A DNA stretch of 64,000 nt. It comes from Adiantum capillus-veneris. Its lineage: Eukaryota > Streptophyta > Polypodiopsida > Polypodiales > Pteridaceae. Position 1 is the stretch's first letter. The number at the start of each line of letters is the position of its first letter. The stretch spans positions 61,503,872 to 61,567,871 of the forward strand of contig CM043953.1 of assembly GCA_014529385.2 (NCBI GenBank). The letters are read 5' to 3'. The position numbers and the translations under genes are program-made. Below are positions 54,823-64,000 of this stretch, piece by piece. Below the pieces are notes generated by a model. It did no database searches and was not told the origin of the DNA. It saw only the letters and a list, made by a program, of their open reading frames with translations.

Positions 54823-57800
54823 ATGGACTCGCAAGGATTGATAGAGATCTTGTCAACACCAGTGACATGCACTATCACTCTAGTTGAGCTTTTGAGGCTA
54901 AGACCACATATGTGGACCACTGTAGGAAAATGCTTGGAGAAATTTGGGATAAAAGACCCAACATCGAGACTGCAAGAGGGTATACAAGAGCTGAGTAAAC
55001 TACAAAAGAACGCTAAGCCTATACCCTTAAACAAGGTCGGAGAGTATTGCGAAGGTGAAGAGGGGAATACAACCTTACCGGTTGAATTCCAAGGAGTGAA
55101 CACGATGGCAATACTAGACAGCGGAGCTGGGGTAGCCATTGCTACAAAATAAATCTGGAAAAAATGGGGGAAACCAACAATAAGGAAGACTAGGTTGAAA
55201 CTCCAATTAGCAGATGGACACATGGAGAAACCTATGGGGTTATTAGAGAAAGTCGTAGTAACTTCTTGCGGCATTGAATACGAACATACTTTTGCTATTG
55301 TCGATTTTGGCAAGGAGAATAACTATGATATCATACTGGGAAGACCATTCATGAGACAGTTGAAAATGGTCCAGGATTGGGGCTACGATCACATATACCT
55401 GAGAAATATGGAAACCACTACACGTGTGAACCTGAGAGACCATAGCTACAAAGATGGGAACCGAACACCGGTAGAGGAGTTTGATTCAGCTACTTTGGCG
55501 GGATCCGAATTTCCAGCTTGGTTAGGTAAGCCCAAGGAGTTATGGATGTGTGGAGCCTCGAAATGTGGAAGTATGAGGCGAGAAGAATATGTTTTAGAAA
55601 GGGCTATCGAAGACGAAACTTATATCGGAGAACCCTTTCCAGAGGACATGCTTGAACCATTAGAATGGACACACATTCTAGCAACCCTAGATGTTTGTGC
55701 AATTCCGGATGGTCCCACAACAAAATTTTTCGACAAGGACGGGTACGACGTGGTTCCATACTTCATGCTGAGAACTACACTCGAAAAAGAAACTGAAAAG
55801 AACGATACACTGAAAAAGGAAGATGAAGAAGAGGTGTTTCACGACATTCCCGATCATCCAGAGTGGGGAAATGAAGCAGGCAACGAGTCAACGGACAATT
55901 CAAGCGGAAACGAAAAAACTATAACGGATGTCCGATTATATGATTTTCCGAACCAAACTAAACAACGCCAGAAACGCTATAGAGCAAAGAGAAAAACAAA
56001 GGGGGTTAGAACCAATCCGATGCCTAGAATAAGAGGAAAAATTCAATTCCTAATGCTAGTAAAGGCGGAAGATTGTGTTAACGACAAGATTTCTGGAAGA
56101 ATGAGAGGCAATGAGCAAAAGAGCTTACGAAAAGACAAAAGAAGCTCAAGAAATCAAGTTCAAAGGAATGAAACGAAAGCTGAAACAGAAAAATAAGAAA
56201 AGAGCAAGCACAACAGAGAACACACGGAGTCCAAGTTAGAACGTAGAAACAAGTACAGAGAGCTCAAGAAAACTCTGAAAGAAGTTTGGACGACAGAAAT
56301 TGAGAGTGGAGAGGACGAAAACGCCAAAATCAAGGAAAACATGGATGTTCCCTCTCACTACAGGAAATTCACAATAGAGGATAGGAAGGTGGTATTAACC
56401 CAACCTATTCAAGAGAGAAGGGAGAACGAATCTTATGAAGTACCGGAGGATGCAAAAAAAGTTGATTTAGCAGTTCCAGGTGAGACACCTAGACCGGTGT
56501 ACATAGCCACAGATTTGTCTCCAGGCGAGGAAGAGAGGCTTTTGAGTCTTCTCAGAGAGTACAGGGATGTGTTTGCATGGTCTTATAAGGACTTAAAGGG
56601 AGTTGACCCATCAATATGCCAACACACAATCCCACTAAAACAAGACGCAAAGCCTAGCAGACAAAGACCATACACATATAATGATACGTTTGCTAAGCGA
56701 ATCAAAGAAGAGATAGATAAGCTAATGGAAGCTGAATTCATATACAAGATTGAACACACCGATTGGGTATCTCCGATTGTGGTGGTACCCAAGAAGAACG
56801 GAAAACTCCGAGTGTGTGTCAACTTAAAGAAAGTGAATGCTGCAACAATCACGGACAATTATCCCTTGCCGATAACTGATCATGTTCTAGAGCGTGTATC
56901 AGGGAAAACAGCATACTCCTTTCTTGATGGTTTTTTAGGATATAACCAGCTAGCCATAGCACCGGAAGATCAACATAAAACGGCTTTTGCAACGGAGTGG
57001 GGAATTTATGCTTATCGGGTTATGCCTTTTGGTCTAACCAATGCTCCCGCAACCTTCCACAGGCTGATGACGCATGCTTTCAAAGAATACTTAAGGTTGT
57101 TTCTAGAAATATACATGGATGACTTATGTGTACATTCTCTTCTAAGAGATGAGCATCTAGAACACCTAAGAAAAGTATTTGAGAAATGTAGGACATATCG
57201 CATTTGTCTCAATCCTGAGAAATGTGTGTTTATGGTCTGACAGGGCAGAATTCTTAGACATATTGTCTCACAAAATGGAATATCCACGGATCTAGAGAAG
57301 ATAAAAATTATAGTGGATATGCCTAGACCAACCAATGCGAAACAATTACAGAGCTTTATGGGACATTGCGGACATTATAGACGATTCATTTACATGTACG
57401 CTATAATAGGCCAACCACTTTACAGGCTAAATATAGTGAACTTTGAATGGACAGAGGAGTGTGAGGAATCATTCAAGAAATTGAAAGAGGCACACATTAC
57501 TGCTCCAGTCTTGAAATCACCAGATTGGGAGAAGATATTCCATGTGCATATAGATGCTTCGGCATATGCAATAGGATGCATTCTGGCTCAGCCAGAAGAA
57601 GGAAACATGGATTTTCCTATCTGTTATGCCAGTCGACAGCTCAACAATGCAGAGAAGAATTACACCACAATAGAGCGAGAGGGATTAGGAATGATATATG
57701 CTGTGAAGAAATTTCGGCATTATCTTCTAGCCAACAAGTTTGTGTTTTTTACGAATCACCAAGCCTTGCTCTACCTAGTGAATAAACCATGCAATACCGG

Positions 57801-59475
57801 GAGAATAGTGAGATGGTTCATTATCTTACTGGAATTCGACTTCACGGTAGTAGTAAAGAAAGGAAAAACACATCTTAGAGCTGATCATCTTTCGCGATTG
57901 ACGAATGGAGAAGACCCTATAGGAGTGGATGACGACATGCCAGACGTGTACTTGTTCAACATAGAAATGATACGAAAATGGTCTCAAAATGTCGGTAGCC
58001 TATTAACCTATGGAGGAGAGTTTGATAGAAAAGAATACAACCAGAAACATATTGCTATTCAGGAATCCAAGAATCTTCAATTGGTTGCACGAAGGTTATA
58101 TCAATTGAGAAATGATCATGTTTTACGACTATGCATCAATCCCGAGGAATATAATATATATCTACGCGAAGCACATGTTCAAGAATGTGCATTTCATTGT
58201 TCAAGAAGGAACACATATAGGAATTTGTTACAATTGGGAGTCTATTGGCCAGGAATGAAAGAAAGCGTACATGAATATGTCACTCTATGTATTGTATGTT
58301 CATCAAAACCGCCAGCAGAGTATTCGACATTATATCAGATAATGATCGCTCCAGAATGGAGTCAGTATATTGTTGAATATCTCACAAATAGAACATTCCC
58401 AAAAGGAACGTCAAAAGCTCGTCAGTAATCTGTAGAGACAGAAGCTAGAGATTACGCTTTAATAGGAGATCAACTCTATAAGAGAAGTAAAGACAACCAG
58501 CTTAGGATTTGTGCATCAGAGTCTGAGTATGTGATAATCCTGGAGCAAGCTCATGGAGGAGTAGGTGGAGGCCATTTCTCAGGTGATAAGACAACAAAAC
58601 TTGTCTTAGCCGCAGGAATATGGTGGCCAACATTACATATGGATGCTGAGGAATACATTAAACGGTGTGATGACTGTCTGCGGACCAAAGTACCACTTAA
58701 AAGAGATGATATGCCGCTTAGACCAATGATGGGGGCAGGAGCTTTTGCAAAATGGGGGATTGATTATGTCGGACCCATTTCACCTCCTGTATATAAGACT
58801 CATGCACAATACATCGTTGTGTCTACAGACTATCTAACAAAGTGGGTCGAAGCAAAGGCAACTCAAAAATTAGATGCCAGGACCACGGCACAATTTCTAT
58901 ATGAATACGTCTTTGTACGATATGGATTGCCGATAGAAATTGTGAGTGATTGAGGCACACATTTTATAAATGAAGTGATAGAGATCCTTCTAGATGAATT
59001 CATGGTAATCCATAGGAAATCAACCCCGTATCATCCACAAGCAAACGGACAAGCTGAAGCAACAAACAAAACCATATGCACGGTCCTTACGAAGATTGTA
59101 TCTGAGTCGAGAACTGACTGGGACCAGAAGTTGCATTCAACATTATGGGCATATAGGGTAGCATATAAAACATCAATAGGAACGACCCCATATACCATGG
59201 TTTTTGGGCTAAATGCTATCCTACCAATAGAATTCTTGATTTCAACCTTAAGGGTGGCTAAGGATCTAGAGTGGATAGGGCACGATCTTTCTGATAGAAT
59301 AGATGACCTGGAAAAGCTAGACGAGCTTTGCCTAAAAGCAGTAGCTTCTATCTACGCTCAAAAAAGGCGACAAAAGGAATTTTTTGATAAGCATGTGCGG
59401 ACTAAAGAGTTTAAGGTTGGGGACTATGTCCTAGTTTACACTCTGAAACAGCATGCTAAGAAGCTTAAAAAGTGA
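54823..59475 (+). pseudogene. Element F protease, reverse transcriptase, RNase H and integrase
   Basis: One frame over 4.65 kb with stops at 55150, 56194, 57238, 58426, 58951 and 59473 but no frameshift. Domains: retropepsin with AILDSGAG (~residue 97) and IILGRPFM; a charged linker; reverse transcriptase with VVVPKKNGKLRVCVNL, DGFLGYNQL and active site IYMDDLCVHS (~763); a single RNase H with HIDASAYAIG and TIERE, but TNHQ where TDHQ is usual, so one catalytic Asp is lost; integrase finger (GGHF, CDDCLRTK), core GIDYVGPI, IVSD (before a stop) and GQAEATNK. There is no second RNase H, unlike B, E and G. The stops make it inactive. Confidence 0.85.
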
Positions 59476-60297
59476 GGAATGGGACCTCTGGTGATTAAAG
59501 ATCTATCACCAAGTGGAGCCGTCAAGCTTGCTACATTAGACGGAGAAGAAATGCCCAATTGGATTAGTGGATGCAAAGTGAAAAAGTATCTTTTGCTGCT
59601 AACCCAAGACATGCTTCTCAAAATACATCAAGAAAAGCTGCGTGTCTAGAAAAAGAAAAAGATTGTGGAGGAAGCGCAAGCCGAGGCGAAGGAAAGAATG
59701 GAGAAAAGAAGACTACTGCATCAGAAACAGCGCAATGAAGGAGCAATACGAATAAACGCAGTCAGTATAACAAAAATGGATAATGACAAAGAAGAACCCA
59801 TCATTGAATGCAAAATAGGAACCAACCAAATCAAAGCCAGAGCACTATTGGATTCAGGAGCTCAAACTAACCTACTTTCACTCAGTTTGTATAGACAATT
59901 GACAAATGCCACTAAATTACAAACTGCCAAGCAAGAGTTAAAGAGTTACTCTGAGAATTCAATCAAAACTGTCGGTTGCACAGTTTTACATATACAGATT
60001 AACCAGTATGTGTATCCTCATATGTTTTACGTGGTTGAAGACCAAGCTACACAACATCCATTATTGCTTGGACAACCATGGCAGAAGCAATACAATGCAA
60101 TGATTGACTGGAGTTCTAAATCAGTGCTTATCAAATACGAAGGTGAAAGTCAATCAGTTAAGTTCACCAAAGGAGCAGAGCCAACTCCAAAGGAAGAATC
60201 CAAGAACAAAGGTAAACAACAACCAGAGAAAAAGAAGAAGCAATGGCAACCAAAAGTTTCTATACAACTGGATTGCTCTTCGACGAGGAACTCTTAA
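59476..60297 (+). pseudogene. Second retropepsin-like domain downstream of the element F integrase
   Basis: The integrase frame goes on past stops at 59473 and 59647 without a shift. After the integrase C-terminal domain (GMGPLVIKDLSPSGAVKLA), a charged helix-like stretch and IIECKIGTNQIKARALLDSGAQTN..., the sequence shows the retropepsin order: ALLDSGAQTNLLS (active-site Asp near polyprotein residue 1675), GCTVLHIQI, HPLLLGQPWQKQYNAMIDW (the ILGxPWL-type motif) and VLIKYEG. It differs from the first protease of the element (AILDSGAG..., 55117). It ends in a Lys-rich tail and a stop at 60295. A protease after integrase is not the usual order in Ty3/gypsy elements. Confidence 0.75.
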
Positions 60298-60879
60298 CAT
60301 TGGATAAGGAAGACAAGCAATAATATAACAGCTCAACCTTGGGAAAAAACGGAGTCAAAGTTGGTATGGAGACCAAAAAAGGTTGTGCCAGAGAACACAA
60401 AGGTGGAAAACAGAGTCTTCAATACCAGACAACAAAGTGATTCCAGACAATCAAGGACAGTGAAACAGATCTGGATTCCAAAGAAGTTCATGACGGCACA
60501 AAGCTATAGCAAGAAAATTTGGATCCCAAGGATTTGTAAACAGGAACTCCCTTCAGTACAATCCACGGAAACTCCTAGGTATTTCAAGGCGAGGAAATCA
60601 ACACAAAGAACAAAGCAGGTTTGGGTCGCAAAGAGTTTGTGGCAAGCACAAGCGAAGTGGAAGCAGATTTGGATTGTGAAAAAGAACAACAAGGTAAAGA
60701 AGAATCCATCTACTGATTCTACTACCGAAGTGCCAAAACCAACCCAAAACCCGACCACCAATCCTTCAATCAAACAAAGAGCAGCTTTATTGGAAAGACT
60801 GTTGTATCATCGCTCTACAATTGTATTGGGAAATTATGACCAAAACAACTACAATGCTTCGTCCACAGACACTTCATAG
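60298..60879 (+). pseudogene. Tryptophan-repeat tail of the element F polyprotein
   Basis: Still in the same frame as integrase and the second protease. It is basic and has a degenerate repeat of about 15-30 residues with the core (K/R)x(I/V)W(I/V)xK: LVWRPKK, QIWIPKK, KIWIPRI, QVWVAKS and QIWIVKK. A Thr/Pro/Asn-rich end with LLERLLYHRSTIVL follows and stops at 60877. I know no domain of this kind; RNA or nucleoprotein binding is a guess from its charge. It may also be a separate product. Confidence 0.6.
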
Positions 60880-60894
60880 TCGTCCGGGAGGACT

Positions 60895-60914
60895 CAGACT
60901 AGGAGGGGGGGAGG
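60895..60914 (+). other. Polypurine tract candidate of element F
   Basis: GACTAGGAGGGGGGGAGGTA, soon after the last stop of the polyprotein. A 3' LTR would be expected directly after it, but the following sequence does not resemble the LTR at 38340-39118. Confidence 0.45.
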
Positions 60915-62510
60915 TATACAGCTATACAGGAGCTACAAAGCAGCTACAAGCGACAAAAAGAAAGAAAAACAAAAATTATATTACAAGGGCAGTGTCTTAC
61001 ATGATTTTGTAATTTTTATGTTTGATTGCGGATATTGATAATATTTATGTCCTTATATACCTTGTTTTGCAACAAGAAGAGATCAAATGATGAATTTGGG
61101 TCTCTAGACGTGTAAATATCACTAAATAAGAGTGTTTTTGGAGCTAAAAAGTGGAAAAAAGTGGTAATCCACAAATAAGTGTATATTCATATACACAGGG
61201 TCATCAGCTATTTATTGTGTATGTTTGGAATTTTTTGGCTTCAATTTGCTATTTTCCTTTATTTTTTATGATTTTCTTAATAAAAGTAAAAGAAAAATAA
61301 AAAAAGCAGGTGAAATGAGATCGGAAAAAAGAAAAGAATAGACGGTGATGGTCCCAATGACAAGGGAAACCCATGGTAAAAATTGGGTACAATTCTGAAA
61401 AAGTTGCGGAAAGTCCGAAACGGCAGAATTTTGGCAAGTGGACGGAATTCTAAGAAAACAGGTCAAACGGAGTCCGATTTGGGAAATTTCAGATCCTAAA
61501 GCGCATCTCACAACGAGATAGGAGCACATGACAAATTTGGTGGCAAGTGAGCCGGGAAGTCCGAAGTTAAGTATTTTTCACATCACTTTCAAGCTCATTT
61601 ACACTATTACCTTCTTGGAGAAGAGCAGAGAGTCACAGGAGCATAGATCTTCTACGACCTTCTACGACCTCCACGAGAGCTCAGAGGACACCAGACATGG
61701 GAGGTAGACTCGTTGCCATAAGCTTTTGATGCTTATCATTAACTTTTGTCGCGGAAACTGACCAAAACCAAGAAACAAGAGCAGACGGGGAATGGGGTAG
61801 AATGCTAGGTAGTGGCACAACCGCCTAACCAAACCTTGCAAGAACTTATAGGTGGGTTACCCTAGTATAGAAGATGGGTTTCTAACACTCAAAGCTCGAG
61901 AAAGAACGACTGGAAAAACCCTAGGTCGACAGAGCCTGCAAGAGGCAAACAGGAAAAAGTTGTCGAAACAACACGAAACTTCACAGGAAGTTCAACCACA
62001 TCAAGGACAATGCAACCATAGAATATCTCCAAGTTTGAATCACAAAAAGTAGGTCGGAACAACCGATTTGGCTACAGACACACAAAGCGTCATTTTGGCA
62101 TAATGGCTGAAATTGACGACCGAATGAAATGAAACTTCACAAGCAGCTTCAAGTAACTATCGATGACTTATGTTTGCAAGCAAAACCCAAAAGAAAGCTG
62201 ATTCACTTACCGATGGTGAAAAAGACGCTTTCGGGCAACCAAAAGGAGAAAGATGGAGAACGGGGAGCCAAAGTCAAGTTCAACCAAATAGATGGCTTCA
62301 CAACATATCCAATGAGCTGGAAATGCAACTCTCGAGAAGAAAAGTTGAAGAAATTCAACTCCAAGGCAAAAAGACGACTTCGGAGACTGAAATGCCTATA
62401 AGGGGGCTTTTTAGCTAAACTGATGACTTTTTAAGTTGAAAACTAGTTAGCAGGGCTTAGGGCACTAGCACAAAGCATTCTTTGCACAAAAAGACCAACA
62501 TTTCAAGAAA
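60915..62510. other. Region without recognised genes between F coding sequence and the second palindrome array
   Basis: AT-rich text with a poly(A)-signal-like AATAAAAG near 61279, a doubled TTCTACGACC near 61648 and no clear LTR ends or primer site. It may hold an LTR whose partner is outside the window. Open frames at 61852-62052 and 62129-62418 match nothing and are not supported. Confidence 0.4.
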
Positions 62511-63525
62511 AAACATCATACGCGTATGATGTCTCACAGCATGAATTTCACATCCATTTCAACATTTGAGTGCATAGCCTCATTCCACATGTTAATCACA
62601 TCCTATGAACCAAGTATCATGAGAATTGGAGTTAGAAAACCCAAGGAAAACCAAAAAGAAGCAAAGTAGGCCATAAAATTGATTTTTGGTCCTAATTTTG
62701 TCAAAATAACTCCAAACTCATTGAAACTTTGTAGGATTGTCGTTAAACACATCTACAAGCTATATGGAACCAAAAAGCACCATTTTGACACAAAAGACAT
62801 CATATGCGTATGATGTCTATTTGCACTTATAGAGCCAAAATTGCTCATTTTTCATCATACATCCATTATATATATATATCTAATACATGCTACATATGAA
62901 ATTTGGAACCATTTGGTCAAGAGGATCACCCCATTAGCCCAATTGAGGAAAAATCCTTCACCTAAAGCCTATTTTTGGCCCAAATCCAATATACTCAAGT
63001 CCAAACCAAGATTTGAGTAGGAACAGTCCTTCACTAGTACATGGGGAGTCCACAGAACCAATCCCATGCAAAATTGATGAAAAAGACATGATACGCGTAT
63101 GATGTCTCCAGAGCCATTTTTAGCCCAAAATCTATCCAAACTTCATAAATCCACTGAATAAGCCTATCTAAAGCCAAATCCAAGCTTATAGAGATATTTG
63201 GTCCAAAAATACACTAAAAGACATCATACGCGTATGATGTCTCACTATGTGATTTTGGCACCTCAGGGCTTCAACCACCAAACAAAAGTGATCTACATAC
63301 CATTTGAAAGTGAATCACCAAGTTTTATCCAATTTGGATCATAAAATCCAATTCCCTTTCAAAATTTGGCCAAGAGCCGGAACTGGACTAAATTGGCCAA
63401 AACTTGACCAAATGGGATCCAAACTCAAATCCAAGCATATGATAATCATGTATACACTATCAGCTACAAGCACAACCAATATGAAGTCATTTTGACACAA
63501 AAGACATCATACGCGTATGATGTCT
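62511..63525. repeat. Palindrome array in the leader of element H (5 copies)
   Basis: Copies of the same 24-bp palindrome start at 62511, 62795, 63084, 63219 and 63502 (spacings 284, 289, 135, 283). The last four repeat the spacing pattern of the element F array (288, 125, 282). Copies at 62511, 62795 and 63084 each have one changed base; those at 63219 and 63502 are perfect. Between them run degenerate copies of a segment like AGTTTYATCCAATTTGGATCA, so the array may derive from a ~140-bp unit. Confidence 0.9.
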
Positions 63526-63691
63526 CCAACATGATTTTGAGCCCATTTTGCATATTTTTTCACCTACCTTGCATCCTTAGACCCTGAATAGCTCATGTTT
63601 CAATTTTCAAGTCATTTGGATAGTTAAAAGCTTCATTTCGGCTTTCAGTACTAAAAAGACGCTAACTTCTGAAATTAGAGTTACAGGATCC

Positions 63692-64000
63692 ATGGATTCC
63701 ACCAAGTCATCGGCAACAAAGAGAAAAAGACCGACAATCAAAGATGCTATTGCAGAAGCGGAACATTTGACATTCTAGCAGAAACCCTTAAGCGAGCCAA
63801 AACTTGGGTGGAGGAAGCAGTATTGGAGAAAGAGGGAATAAAGATCTACCAGGGGACTTTCAGAGATCCTCAAGGGCAAGCGGTGGATGTACCGATGATC
63901 CCACGGGAATTGGTAGATTATAGCAGGTCAGAAGACATCAGCAGGTACCTGGAAAGGACAGACTTGCACAGTTTCTTCACCTCGAGACCATCAGGTGTGG
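63692..64000 (+). pseudogene. Element H gag, N-terminal part (runs off the window)
   Basis: An ATG at 63692 lies 167 bases after the last palindrome, as in element F (168 bases). It starts MDSTKSSATKRKRPTIKDAI; a stop and frame change at ~63777 lead to LAETLKRAKTWVEEAVLEKE, then GIKIYQGTFRDPQG and SEDISRYLERTDLHSFF. This resembles the F Gag N-terminus (GAKIYKDG..., LVPVSYSGDRYLDD). The weak similarity and equal spacing suggest a related second element. Confidence 0.45.

Noticed and set aside
1-64000. Host single-copy genes, rRNA or tRNA genes
   Set aside because: None could be recognised; every coding signal is assigned to a transposable element.

Overview
The window is nuclear DNA of a land plant with a large, repeat-rich genome. 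It consists of plant-type transposons nested inside one another: a CACTA/En-Spm DNA transposon and several Ty3/gypsy LTR retrotransposons. No single-copy host gene, rRNA, tRNA or CRISPR array was found, and the species cannot be named from the sequence. Element names A to H are mine.

Bases 1-24067 are the right-hand part of one CACTA transposon. It has a TNP2-type transposase (decayed, in pieces at 4-825, 2736-3730 and 9476-9791), a second ORF of the plant PTTA/En-Spm type (10219-11345), a symmetric subterminal repeat array (23830-24040) and a CACTA terminus ending at 24067. Four LTR insertions interrupt it: a solo LTR (826-2731), minus-strand gag-only element A (3731-9471), element B (11560-18795, decayed gag-pol, with a further 319-bp solo LTR in its 5' LTR) and gag-only element C (18800-23529). 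B and C lie side by side at the same ACGT target.

From 24260 a different LTR element (D, initiator-Met-type primer site) begins. Its gag is split by element E (26365-36657), which has LTRs, a pair of small leader ORFs and gag-pol with two RNase H domains. D resumes at 36662 (gag, zinc knuckle, protease) and is cut near 38.2-38.3 kb by element F (LTR with TATA box, primer site TGGCGCCGCTGCCGGGGA). F's leader is split by element G (39257-51394), apparently the youngest copy: near-identical 2.6-kb LTRs, two small leader ORFs, two paralogous accessory ORFs and an almost open gag-pol. F resumes at 51399 with a leader carrying a palindrome array, then gag, PR, RT, RNase H, INT, and in the same frame after INT a second retropepsin-like domain and a Trp-repeat tail. 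A second, related leader with the same palindromes and a gag start (H) fills 62.5-64.0 kb.

A, B, C, E and G form one group: primer site of type TGGYGCC(C/T)SCCAC, 4-bp target duplications (CCGC, ACGT, ACGT, CTAG, ATAC), and, in the full-length members, a DGGA protease site and an extra RNase H typical of the Tat branch of plant Ty3/gypsy elements. Most notable are a conserved family of ~70-residue proteins encoded between primer site and gag in C, E and G, the paired F-box-like accessory ORFs of G, the post-integrase protease of F, and the self-complementary leader array of F and H.
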